Source: Planctomycetaceae bacterium
GTDB lineage: Bacteria; Planctomycetota; Planctomycetia; Pirellulales; Thermoguttaceae
Length of the DNA stretch: 7,188 nucleotides
Assembly: GCA_003509805.1 (NCBI GenBank)
Contig: DOMV01000272.1
Coordinates: forward strand, 1 to 7,188
Reading direction: 5' to 3'
The notes under the pieces are model-generated. The model was given only the letters and a program-made list of their open reading frames with translations, was not told the origin of the DNA and ran no database searches. Position 1 is the first letter of the stretch. Every line of letters begins with the position of its first letter. This document shows, one piece after another, positions 1 to 5,956 of this stretch. Made by a program: the position numbers and the translations under genes.

Positions 1-1308
1 GATGCCGTGGGTGCCCGCCACTTCGCCTGCCGGGAAGAGGTGGCGGATATTCGTCGATTCCCACCACGGGCCGACCGCCAGGCCGCCGTTGTTGTGCTGC
101 GCGCACAAGGCGATTTCCAGCGGTTCCCGCGCAAGATCGATGCCGTGTTCGCGATACAATTCGACGGCCGGCATATTCATTTTCGCCAGGCGTTCGATCG
201 GGGTGCCGGAAAGCGCGCCGCTTTTTTCCAGGTAATCGCGGACTTCTCCGGGCAACACGGTCACGTCGAGCCCCGTCATATTCGTGCGATAATCGAGAAA
301 GACACGCCGGTGTTTCTCGACCGTTTCGATGAAGACCGCCAGGTCGATCAGGGAGGAACCGTCGATTTTCCGAACGTCGAAGGGCCATTGATATCCCTTG
401 AGGAAGACGGCACAGGCTGTTTTTTCAGGAGTCCCGAAATACCGGAGCAGGAATTCGCGACGGTCGCTCGCCCCGTCCGCCGCCGTGGAGACGAGTCGCG
501 GCAACACCTGCATGTATGTGCCCGAAACGTTCCAACGGAACCGGGTCGATGCGAGGCCGTATTGCGAATCGGCGAGATTCCGGGCTTCCGCGCCGATTTC
601 CAATGCAAGGCCGATGCCGCCGGTATGCGGGACGGGATAGACGCTCTCCCGGTACAGGCCGCCGGGCCCCCCGACGGCGAACACGAGATTTTCACACAAA
701 TAAAGTTCGAGGCACGCATCGGGCGGCGCATGGGTGTCGACGCACAGGACTCCCGCGACGCGCGGGGCGGCGGAATCGGATTCGCCCGCGAGCGTCGGCA
801 ATTTGACGGCGATGCGATTTTCCCTGACGGGAACGCCGATGCGCTTGATCGCGGCAATGAGTGCCCGACACATTGCACGCGACGTATACGGCCCGATCGA
901 CGTGGCCCGTTGCAACGGATCATGGTCGGTTTTATAGCCGGGGAATTGGCCGAACCGATCCTGGGGAAACGGGACCCCGAGTTCGAGCAAGTTGTAGAAT
1001 GCCCGGGCCGAAAGCGCCGCTTCGATCAGGGCCGTGTCGCCGTGCATCGATCCGCCGTCGAAAAACGTCGCGGCCATCTTGTGCGGGGAATCCGGTTCCC
1101 CGCCGTACAAACCGAGCTTATAGTATGTTTGTTTATCGCTTCCCGTATTGATCGACGTGCCCTTGTCCAATCCTTCGGTCAAAAGCAGCAGATCGTCGAT
1201 GCCATGCCGTTTCAATTGCAACGCGGCGTTGAGACCGGCGGCGCCGCTCCCCAGAACGCAGGTATGCACTTCATGGACGGCAACGCGGTCATGGTCGATC
1301 GTAAACAT
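1..1308 (-). CDS. FAD-dependent oxidoreductase, fumarate reductase/succinate dehydrogenase flavoprotein-like (C-terminus outside window)
   Basis: The minus strand is open for 436 codons from an ATG at 1308 to the window edge, without a stop. An FAD-binding Rossmann motif GSGAAG lies at residues 20-25. It is followed by TGSDKQTYYKL (55-65), a glycine-rich AVGGPGGLY (211-219), and a C-terminal HNNGG (405-409) with AGEVAGTHG (427-435), the FAD-contacting signature of fumarate reductase/succinate dehydrogenase/L-aspartate oxidase flavoproteins. The substrate is unknown. The region that in SdhA/FrdA reads Q-x-H-P-T reads DSQYGL here, so it is not a classical succinate dehydrogenase. No signal peptide or membrane segment is visible, so it is probably cytoplasmic. 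The ATG was chosen because the frame closes 18 codons upstream (TGA at 1362-1360) and the Rossmann strand follows directly; there is no clear SD. It diverges from the hdrCB genes, which suggests, but does not prove, a shared redox role, for example exchanging electrons with the Hdr complex. The family call is firm and the function is open. Confidence 0.85.
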   Translation of the reverse strand, partial: MFTIDHDRVAVHEVHTCVLGSGAAGLNAALQLKRHGIDDLLLLTEGLDKGTSINTGSDKQTYYKLGLYGGEPDSPHKMAATFFDGGSMHGDTALIEAALSARAFYNLLELGVPFPQDRFGQFPGYKTDHDPLQRATSIGPYTSRAMCRALIAAIKRIGVPVRENRIAVKLPTLAGESDSAAPRVAGVLCVDTHAPPDACLELYLCENLVFAVGGPGGLYRESVYPVPHTGGIGLALEIGAEARNLADSQYGLASTRFRWNVSGTYMQVLPRLVSTAADGASDRREFLLRYFGTPEKTACAVFLKGYQWPFDVRKIDGSSLIDLAVFIETVEKHRRVFLDYRTNMTGLDVTVLPGEVRDYLEKSGALSGTPIERLAKMNMPAVELYREHGIDLAREPLEIALCAQHNNGGLAVGPWWESTNIRHLFPAGEVAGTHGI

Positions 1309-1455
1309 AGCGGTCGTTATGGGACGGTTTTTTCCACCGAAGCCGGTTGCGTTTTTCAGTCAGGACCGACCCCATTGTAACATACGAATCTGCGGCATGT
1401 AAACATTCCTTGAAGACAGCGCCGTCCGTATTCGTTATTTGTTTATCGGTATTTT

Positions 1456-1461
1456 ATTATA
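1456..1461 (-). promoter_or_regulatory. Candidate -10 box for the flavoprotein gene
   Basis: On the minus strand, 1461-1456 reads TATAAT in an AT-rich stretch. It would start transcription near 1449 and leave a leader of about 140 nt before the ATG at 1308. No good -35 hexamer is present at 16-18 bp spacing (the best is GCATTT at 16 bp), so this is a tentative call. Confidence 0.35.
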
Positions 1462-1674
1462 CTTCTAAACGGCATGAAAATGCGGCGTGTTTTTCCCCGC
1501 GAACAATCGTCTGCCGCTCGAACGATCATCTTAAACGCTTGAAAAAACAGAAGTTGAGGACGAGTGAGTGCGGCAGGCAGACTTGACCACATGTCCGTTT
1601 TCATCGCGTTTCCAGTATATCGGTAGTCGTGCTCTTTGTCGCATCCTTTTGGCGAATCCGGTTGCGTGTTACGA

Positions 1675-1703
1675 TTGTTTTCTTCGTGCCGGGTGGGTAT
1701 AAT
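1675..1703 (+). promoter_or_regulatory. Sigma70-type promoter for hdrCB
   Basis: TTGTTT (1675-1680) and a perfect TATAAT (1698-1703) are separated by exactly 17 bp. This predicts a transcription start near 1710 and a leader of about 73 nt before hdrC at 1783. The start lies inside a longer open frame beginning at 1636, which supports 1783 over 1636 as the real start. This is a sequence-pattern call only. Confidence 0.6.
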
Positions 1704-1782
1704 ACTCTTTCCACAAGAGGATCACGTTCATACACCCATAAGGAACTTCTTTCCACGGCGCGACCAGCCCGCGATTTTTGCC

Positions 1783-2373
1783 ATGAAAACGACGACCGAC
1801 CCCGATATCGCCCTTGTTGAAGAAATTGCCCATACTTCCGTTGCCGATTGTTATCAATGCGGCAAATGCTCCGCCGGGTGCCCCCAGGGACAGAAGATGG
1901 ACCGGCTTCCCAGTACGTTGATTCGTATGGTCCAGTACGGCGACGTCGTGGAAGCCTCCCGGAGCGCCGCCGTCTGGCAGTGTGTCAGTTGCCTGACCTG
2001 CTCGGCCCGGTGCCCGAAATCGGTCGACATCGCCGGGGTCTTGGATGCCCTGAAACAAATTTCGATCCGGCGGAAAACCGTCCACGCGAACTATCAAAGG
2101 ACGGTCGCGTTTCAAAAGGCGTTCCTCGAAATCCTGCGGCGCAACGGCCGGACCAACGAACTGGAAATGGTCGTCCTGTACAAAACGCTCGGATTTTTCG
2201 GCGACGTCTCGACCAATCCCCTGCGAAGCATTCCGTCGGCGCTCAAGGATGCCCATCTCGGTCCTGCCATGCTCCTCAAGGGTAAACTGCACGTCAAGCT
2301 CGGTGGTCCCCTCAAGGACAAGGCGCTCGTTCGGCGGATCTTCAAGAAATGCGAAAAAAAGGTTGAAAGTTGA
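1783..2373 (+). CDS. hdrC: Heterodisulfide reductase subunit C-like 4Fe-4S protein
   Basis: This 196-residue ferredoxin-type subunit carries two classical 4Fe-4S motifs, CxxCxxCxxxCP at C23-C26-C29-C33 and at C67-C70-C73-C77. In Hdr complexes HdrC relays electrons between the flavin subunit HdrA and the catalytic subunit HdrB. The helical C-terminal part (from about residue 85) includes the family-typical RNGRTNE segment, and the length matches HdrC proteins. An in-frame extension to 1636 exists, but it would lie upstream of or across the predicted promoter and adds 49 residues without HdrC character. The ATG at 1783 is preferred because the HdrC-like sequence begins there. No SD precedes it. 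It lies 79 bp upstream of hdrB and is presumably cotranscribed with it. The protein should be cytoplasmic; no transmembrane segment is seen. Confidence 0.9.
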   Translation: MKTTTDPDIALVEEIAHTSVADCYQCGKCSAGCPQGQKMDRLPSTLIRMVQYGDVVEASRSAAVWQCVSCLTCSARCPKSVDIAGVLDALKQISIRRKTVHANYQRTVAFQKAFLEILRRNGRTNELEMVVLYKTLGFFGDVSTNPLRSIPSALKDAHLGPAMLLKGKLHVKLGGPLKDKALVRRIFKKCEKKVES

Positions 2374-2413
2374 CAGTGATGCCTTGAAAGCGTTACGTGT
2401 ATTTGTAGGCGTC

Positions 2414-2448
2414 TTCAACTCTTAACTTTTAACTCTTAACTTTTATCT
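2414..2448 (+). repeat. Degenerate heptamer tandem repeat in the hdrC-hdrB spacer
   Basis: Five consecutive heptamers read TTCAACT, CTTAACT, TTTAACT, CTTAACT and TTTATCT. Equivalently, 2417-2430 and 2431-2444 are a perfect 14-bp tandem duplication. The array ends 4 nt before the hdrB ATG and occupies the place where an SD would normally be. The end of hdrC (2362-2373) carries a related sequence in the opposite orientation. Confidence 0.75.
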
Positions 2449-2452
2449 CCAA

Positions 2453-3301
2453 ATGAAATACGGTTATTATCCCGGTTGTGCCCTCCACGGTTCCTCCTAC
2501 GATTACGAACGTTCGGTTCGGGCCTGCATGGAAAAGCTCGGCGTCGAACTCGCGGAACTCGACGACTGGATCTGTTGCGGCGCGACGGCGGCGCATTCGA
2601 TCAACCGGAAACTGGCGACGGCGCTCCCGGCGCGCACCTTGGCGATCGCCGAACGCGACGGATTCGAACAGGTTTTCGCACCCTGCCCGATGTGTTCCAT
2701 GGAGTTGATCAAGGTCGGCAACATGCTCAAGGATTCCGAGTCGTTGCGAACGGAAATGTCGGAAATCGTCGAAGACACGGTCAGCGGCAAAACGGAGGTC
2801 GTCAACCTGGTCCAGATTTTCCAGGGGTGCGGCATCGACGAACTCACAGCCCGGGCGGTCCGGAAACTCGACGGCTTCAAACCCGCCTGTTATTACGGTT
2901 GCCTGTTGACCCGACCGCCGAAGGACTTGAAGTTCGACGACTGCGAAAACCCGGGTTCCATGGAAGACCTGCTCGCCGCGCTGGGTGCCGAACCGGTGCG
3001 GGCCTGGAACTACAAGACCGAATGCTGCGGGGCCGGCCTCACGCTCGCCGACGGCGATTCGGTCGAAGACTTGTCGTACAAAATTTTGTCGAACGCGAAG
3101 AAACACGGCGCCGACTGCATGGTCGTCGCCTGCCCGATGTGTCACGTCAACCTCGATATGAAGCAGTCGGCGATTGAGAAGCGATTCAAGGAAAAACTGG
3201 ATTTGCCGGTGTACTATTTGTCCGACCTGGTCGGCCTCGCCCTCGGCATCGACGCGAAAACCCTGTGCATCGACAAACACTTCGTGAAGTGCGGCGTGTG
3301 A
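2453..3301 (+). CDS. hdrB: Heterodisulfide reductase subunit B-like CCG-domain protein
   Basis: This 282-residue protein has two cysteine-rich CCG modules (CX31-39CCGX34-36CXXC). Module 1 uses C9, C41-C42-G43 and C78/C81 (CPMC). Module 2 uses C150 (or C146), C191-C192-G193 and C227/C230 (CPMCHVNLD). In characterised HdrB these cysteines hold two noncubane 4Fe-4S clusters that cleave or form a disulfide, so all expected ligands are present and the protein looks functional. The physiological disulfide or thiol in a bacterium is unknown; it may not be CoM-S-S-CoB. The start is fixed by MKYGYYPGC, the normal N-terminus of the family; no SD precedes it, and the heptamer repeats do instead. hdrA would normally be adjacent, but here 3.9 kb of accessory DNA follows before a probable hdrA start at 7171. 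Confidence 0.92.
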   Translation: MKYGYYPGCALHGSSYDYERSVRACMEKLGVELAELDDWICCGATAAHSINRKLATALPARTLAIAERDGFEQVFAPCPMCSMELIKVGNMLKDSESLRTEMSEIVEDTVSGKTEVVNLVQIFQGCGIDELTARAVRKLDGFKPACYYGCLLTRPPKDLKFDDCENPGSMEDLLAALGAEPVRAWNYKTECCGAGLTLADGDSVEDLSYKILSNAKKHGADCMVVACPMCHVNLDMKQSAIEKRFKEKLDLPVYYLSDLVGLALGIDAKTLCIDKHFVKCGV

Positions 3302-3328
3302 AATACAAAGTGTGAGTTGTCTCTCCGA

Positions 3329-3473
3329 CCCCAACGGGGGCGCATAGGGTAGCCGTGGGTGAGACGTCCCGCCGAACCCACGGAAATGAAATACAACGCC
3401 AACAGTTCCGGGGGTTCGGCGAGTATGGCGCACACCCCGGCTACTTTATGAGTGTCCCTTTGGGGCCTATGCG
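3329..3473. repeat. REP-like nested palindromic intergenic element
   Basis: Nested inverted repeats fill the space after hdrB. The outer arms are CGCATAGG (3341-3348) and CCTATGCG (3466-3473). Inside these, GTAGCC (3349-3354) pairs with GGCTAC (3439-3444). An inner hairpin CCGTGGGT/ACCCACGG spans 3353-3383, and CCGGGG (3408-3413) pairs with CCCCGG (3435-3440). Small CCCC-AAC-GGGG and CCC-TTT-GGGG elements sit at 3329-3339 and 3456-3465. I read this as a dispersed palindromic element rather than a terminator, since no T-run follows any stem. From memory it resembles intergenic elements of planctomycete/verrucomicrobial genomes; this is unverified. Confidence 0.65.
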
Positions 3474-3533
3474 AGAAAAAAACTTCTCACGGGCACGGCG
3501 CTGAGTGACATTTTTCAACAATTTCGAGTAATC

Positions 3534-3821
3534 ATGGAACCCAAAACCGGTTACGTCTATGTTCTCATCAATCCGAGCTTCAAGGAAGACTGGGTGAAGG
3601 TCGGCAAGAGCGCGCGATTTCCCGACATCCGCTCGAAGGAACTGGATAACACAGCCGTTCCGCTGCCCTACGAAGTGTACGCGACGCTCAAAACAGCGAA
3701 GTTTAACGAGGCGGAGCGGCTTTTTCATAAAAACGTGGGCAAGCTCAATTCCGGATTGCGTATCAGAAAAAATCGCGAGTTTTTCAACATCAAACCCGAG
3801 GACGCCGCGGATATCCTGTAA
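3534..3821 (+). CDS. GIY-YIG nuclease-family protein, N-terminal part (gene broken by in-frame TAA)
   Basis: This 95-codon ORF encodes a compact GIY-YIG-type fold of the T5orf172/MUG113 kind. GYVYVLINPS (residues 6-15) corresponds to the GIY strand and VKVGKS (21-26) to the YIG strand. R33 in RSKEL and E61 in EAERLFHK sit where the catalytic arginine and glutamate occur, and REFFNIKPEDA closes the domain. Such domains cut DNA in homing endonucleases, phage proteins and restriction factors; the target here is unknown. The ORF ends at TAA 3819-3821, but the same frame continues directly into a domain that normally belongs to one protein of about 220 residues. The ATG at 3534 is the only start before the GIY strand and has no SD. 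The N-terminal domain could still be made as a stand-alone protein. Confidence 0.75.
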   Translation: MEPKTGYVYVLINPSFKEDWVKVGKSARFPDIRSKELDNTAVPLPYEVYATLKTAKFNEAERLFHKNVGKLNSGLRIRKNREFFNIKPEDAADIL

Positions 3822-4196
3822 GACATCGCCGGCTTGCTCGACGATGCCCTCGTGACGTATGGAGGCGAGAGAAAAATCGCCGCTCCGTCCGAAAACACGA
3901 CGGCCAAGACAAACAAAAGCCGAGCGCAACGGAAACGGAAGAAGGGCAAGCTGTTCAACTTCTACGAAAGGGGATTGAAGAACGGCGATAAAATCAAATT
4001 CGTGGCCGACCCGAAAATCGTCGCTGTCGTTTGCGGGGAACGCACCGTCAAGTTTGAAGGCAACGAGTGGACCACATCGGGCTTGACAAAAGAACTTTTC
4101 AGACGGCAAAACGCGGTCCGTAACAGCGGAGCGTATCAAGGCCCGCTTCACTTCACCTTTAACGGCGTCCGCTTGACGGATTTGCCGGAGAAATAA
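3822..4196 (+). pseudogene. C-terminal part of the GIY-YIG protein, cut off by a premature TAA
   Basis: This stretch is in the same frame as the GIY-YIG ORF and open from codon 3822 to TAA 4194-4196. It begins DIAGLLDDALVTYGG, a natural continuation of the ADIL that precedes the stop. A basic linker rich in K/R follows (about 3903-3950), then a small domain with FNFYERGLKNGDKIKF, VKFEGNEW and a C-terminal FTFNGVRLTDL. It resembles the small beta-rich domains found behind GIY-YIG or restriction-associated modules (RAMA/DUF4357-like); I cannot name the family securely. No ATG is available; only TTG 3834 and GTG 3852 could start it, with no SD. A single C-to-T change, CAA (Gln) to TAA, explains the break. 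Real decay and sequencing error cannot be told apart here. Confidence 0.65.
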
Positions 4197-4208
4197 CGAC
4201 GACCATCA

Positions 4209-4231
4209 GAGCCGCGACCGTACGGAAGCGG
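4209..4231 (+). repeat. 23-bp direct repeat, left copy (flanks DUF4160/DUF2442 pair)
   Basis: The 23-bp sequence starts GAGCCGCGACCGTACGG and ends AAGCGG. It matches the copy at 4801-4823 at 21 of 23 positions. Its core CCGTACGG is a perfect palindrome enclosed by CCGC and GCGG, so it can fold into a small hairpin. It lies 13 bp downstream of the broken GIY-YIG gene. Confidence 0.7.
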
Positions 4232-4262
4232 TGGACCTTTGCGAAAAACGAAAAAATCGGCC

Positions 4263-4517
4263 ATGCCCTGTATTTCAAGGTTTTACGGAATCGTCATCAA
4301 GATGTTTTTCCTCCAGAGGGAGCATCAGCCGCCGCATTTTCACGCAATCTACGGAGAGTACAACGGCCTGGTCGATCTTGCGTCGCTCGAAGTCATCGAA
4401 GGTGATTTGCCCAATCGCGCGGAGCGGCTCGTGAAAGAATGGGCCGAAATTCACCGGTCGGAACTGCAAAAAATGTGGGATACGCAGGAATTCAAGCAGA
4501 TTCCCGGTTTGGAGTAA
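4263..4517 (+). CDS. DUF4160 family protein
   Basis: The 84-residue product begins MPCISRFYGIVIKMFF and contains QPPHFHAIYGEYNGLVDL and a C-terminal VKEWAEIHRSELQKMW, the characteristic blocks of the DUF4160 family (PF13711). The histidines in PPHFHA are the most conserved feature. An in-frame TTG at 4239 would add eight residues, but the family starts at the equivalent of ATG 4263, so that start is used. There is no SD. A DUF2442 gene follows after 3 bp, so the two are almost certainly cotranscribed and translationally coupled. DUF4160/DUF2442 pairs recur in bacterial genomes and are often regarded as toxin-antitoxin-like; the biochemical activity is not established to my knowledge. The gene is intact, unlike its neighbours on either side. 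Confidence 0.88.
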   Translation: MPCISRFYGIVIKMFFLQREHQPPHFHAIYGEYNGLVDLASLEVIEGDLPNRAERLVKEWAEIHRSELQKMWDTQEFKQIPGLE

Positions 4518-4520
4518 ATA

Positions 4521-4787
4521 ATGCCGCAACAACCCTCACGCCCGGAATCCCAATTTCACCGCGTTCGATCGGTTTGCGAAATCGAGCCGTTTCGGTTGCG
4601 GGTGCATTTCGAGAACGGCATCGAAAAAGAGTACGATTTGAATCGCTGGAAGGGTCACCCGGCGTTTACGCTATTGTTCCGGCATCCCGGCTTCGTCAAG
4701 TCGGTGCAGGTCGAACCCGGCGGTTACGGCGTTTCCTGGAACGACGCCATCGACCTGGGCTGCGAGGAACTTTGGAAAAACGGATGA
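4521..4787 (+). CDS. DUF2442 family protein
   Basis: This 88-residue protein has the DUF2442 (PF10387) pattern: RLRVHFENGIEKEYDL near residues 25-40, a central HPAFTLLF, and the C-terminal WNDAIDLGCEELWKNG. It starts 3 bp after the DUF4160 stop and so forms a two-gene unit with it. Its partner role (antitoxin or binding partner of DUF4160) is inferred from recurrent pairing in other genomes, not from any motif here. No separate promoter or SD is visible, which fits translational coupling. The stop is followed within 14 bp by the right copy of the 23-bp direct repeat. Confidence 0.88.
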   Translation: MPQQPSRPESQFHRVRSVCEIEPFRLRVHFENGIEKEYDLNRWKGHPAFTLLFRHPGFVKSVQVEPGGYGVSWNDAIDLGCEELWKNG

Positions 4788-4800
4788 GCACGTCGTTCCG

Positions 4801-4823
4801 GAGCCGCGAGCGTAAGGAAGCGG
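4801..4823 (+). repeat. 23-bp direct repeat, right copy
   Basis: This matches 4209-4231 at 21 of 23 positions; the differences are C to G and C to A in the core, which weaken the central palindrome. Together the two copies bracket exactly the DUF4160/DUF2442 pair (4263-4787). Confidence 0.7.
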
Positions 4824-4828
4824 CAAAA

Positions 4829-4854
4829 TACGAGCCGGGGACTGTGTCCCCGGA
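4829..4854 (+). repeat. 26-nt palindromic element, plus-strand copy
   Basis: The core CCGGGGACTGTGTCCCCGG (4835-4853) is a perfect 8-bp stem with a 3-nt loop. It is preceded by TACGAG and followed by A. The same 26-nt unit occurs on the minus strand at 5818-5793 with one stem pair exchanged (G-C to A-T). The two copies enclose the lipase pseudogene. No T-run follows, so it is not a typical terminator. Confidence 0.75.
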
Positions 4855-4912
4855 TGAAGTGCTCACGAGTTGTTTGGCATTCGCCGCTCCATTTGTGAGA
4901 TCGCGAGTGACA

Positions 4913-4932
4913 GGTTAGGGTGAGGGGGCTGG
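4913..4932 (+). repeat. GGTTAGGGTGAGGGG-type intergenic motif
   Basis: A G-rich stretch with the GTTAGGGTGAGGGG core sits in the gap between the DUF2442 gene and the lipase. From memory, similar CCCCTCACCCTAAC motifs are common dispersed intergenic repeats in many environmental bacterial genomes. With only one copy here, the repeat nature cannot be shown from this window. Confidence 0.3.
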
Positions 4933-4966
4933 AAGCAGAAAAAAAAGAGTGTTTACCATAAATCAT

Positions 4967-4973
4967 AGGGAGA
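4967..4973 (+). promoter_or_regulatory. SD-like site before the lipase ATG
   Basis: AGGGAGA lies 4 nt upstream of the ATG at 4978. It is the only convincing Shine-Dalgarno-like sequence before any gene here, and it marks the lipase as probably foreign to an otherwise SD-poor genome. Confidence 0.5.
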
Positions 4974-4977
4974 AGCC

Positions 4978-5751
4978 ATGCCAACAACTCGTTACAGACT
5001 GGAAGAAGGAATTATCTGAGGAACGCATTATCGTTAGCTCATGCGTCTTGCGCCGCTTATCTGAATGATCCAACATCTTATGATAGTTTCCAAAAATTTC
5101 ATTTTCATACTGTCATTCCTTTTGACTGTAGAGACACTCAAGGCTTTCTGGCGGAAAGAAACGATGCGATTGTGCTTGCGTTCAGAGGAACGGAAAACAT
5201 AATGGATGCTTTTACAGACATAAAATTGTACTTTGAAACATGATAATGGCGGGCGTGTTCACACTGGTTTTCATAATGCGCTTGGGTATGTTAGGCAGGA
5301 GATAAATCAACATTTGTACCAAATGATAGGAAATACCAAACGACCAATCTGGATTACTGGCCATAGTTTGGGCGGAGCATTGGCTATGCTAGCGACACGC
5401 CATTTTCAGACGGAATATGGTCATCAGTCAATTAGAGCCTATACTTTTGGTCAGCCAATGGTCGGCAATGAGGAGTGGTATGCACCAATTCAGTCGACTT
5501 ATTACCGTTTTGCGTATTTTTCTGATCCGGTGACCTATCTGCCCGCAATAGGGCAATATTCGCATGGTAATATCACATCTCTGAAAATTATTGATGCAAA
5601 AGGCGTGATCTATGAAGACGCAACAAACTGGCGCACATTAACCAAAGCCGCACGCTCTACGGTGAAGAAAATTGCTACAAGCGGTATTAGCAATGTACAT
5701 AGCATGAAAAACTATATTGCGAAGATCGCAGTCCAGGCGGCGAATAGGTGA
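4978..5751 (+). pseudogene. Class 3 lipase (alpha/beta-hydrolase), frameshifted
   Basis: Together the frames encode a Lipase_3 (PF01764) protein of about 255 residues. The N-terminal half (about 5016-5235) reads NALSLAHASCAAYLNDP, then VLAFRGTEN (the oxyanion-loop region) and DIKLYF. The other half (about 5239-5751) reads GRVHTGFHNAL, the nucleophile elbow GHSLGG with Ser codon 5365-5367, FSDPVTYLP with the likely catalytic Asp, and NVHSMKNY with the likely catalytic His. The triad is therefore complete, but the reading frame is not. The ATG at 4978 with its SD opens MPTTRYRLEEGII and stops at 5017-5019, one frame away from the lipase frame. A second shift lies near 5236-5238, where removing one A from GAAAC would give LYFEHDNGGRV without a break. 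The only start for the second half is TTG 5233, which removes essential sequence. The gene is visibly AT-richer than the Hdr genes, which suggests transfer. Confidence 0.8.
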
Positions 5752-5760
5752 ATTCCACCT

Positions 5761-5785
5761 CATTTCCCTCCGGGAGCGGGAAATG
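5761..5785. repeat. Hairpin just after the lipase stop
   Basis: CATTTCCC (5761-5768) and GGGAAATG (5778-5785) form a perfect 8-bp stem with a 9-nt loop; an alternative inner pairing CTCC/GGAG also exists. It starts 10 bp after the lipase stop and is directly followed by the minus-strand 26-nt palindrome. No T-run follows, so it may be a repeat element rather than an intrinsic terminator. Confidence 0.55.
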
Positions 5786-5792
5786 CCCAATT

Positions 5793-5818
5793 TCCGGGAA
5801 CACAGTTCCCGGCTCGTA
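5793..5818 (-). repeat. 26-nt palindromic element, minus-strand copy
   Basis: Read on the minus strand from 5818, this is TACGAG, then CCGGGAACTGTGTTCCCGG, then A. It differs from the copy at 4829-4854 at two positions only, and these are the two partners of one stem base pair, so the hairpin is preserved. Confidence 0.75.
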
Positions 5819-5956
5819 AGAATGAATCTCCACTCTCCATTCCCCACGAAAATGAAAACAGGCGTATTTACCTGTTGGTGCGGCGAGCGCTGTTTCCGGC
5901 CCCCCGCCCGGACGGTCGATTGCGAAAAGGTGTCCGAAGAGGTCGCCCGCATCGGC

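Larger units (their letters stand above)
1309..1782. other. Divergent intergenic region between flavoprotein gene and hdrC
   Basis: This 474-bp stretch separates two divergently transcribed units. Short open frames exist (for example 1347-1586) but show no recognisable motif and are probably noise. The region is more AT-rich than the flanking genes. It contains a near-consensus promoter for hdrC and a TATAAT facing the flavoprotein. Loose inverted matches also occur: GTCTGCC at 1509-1515 with GGCAGAC at 1576-1582, and GCAT/ATGC at 1472-1483. I see no RNA gene. Confidence 0.6.

Noticed and set aside
7..1380. Long plus-strand open frame of 457 codons
   Set aside because: It is antisense to the flavoprotein. 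The minus-strand frame has clear FAD motifs, and the plus frame has none.
1636..1782. Upstream extension of hdrC to an earlier ATG
   Set aside because: It overlaps the predicted -35/-10 promoter and adds sequence unlike HdrC N-termini.
1669..2418. Minus-strand open frame of 249 codons
   Set aside because: It is antisense to hdrC, whose cysteine motifs are unambiguous; the composition is typical of a GC-rich shadow frame.
2429..3433. Minus-strand open frame of 334 codons
   Set aside because: It is antisense to hdrB, which has all CCG-module cysteines; the opposite frame shows no domain.
3441..4151. Minus-strand open frame of 236 codons across the GIY-YIG gene
   Set aside because: It shows no recognisable motif, while the plus strand carries a convincing GIY-YIG domain and its continuation.
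3534..4196. Genetic-code change with TAA read as glutamine
   Set aside because: Other intact genes in the window end properly at TAA, and reading through those stops would extend into non-homologous sequence.
4239..4262. TTG start for the DUF4160 gene
   Set aside because: The family begins with M-P-x-I-S-R-F at the ATG at 4263; the eight extra residues are not family-like.
4209..4932. Integron attC-type sites around the DUF pair
   Set aside because: The repeats are palindromic and flank a small cassette, but I find no GTTRRRY/RYYYAAC core pairs and no integrase in the window.
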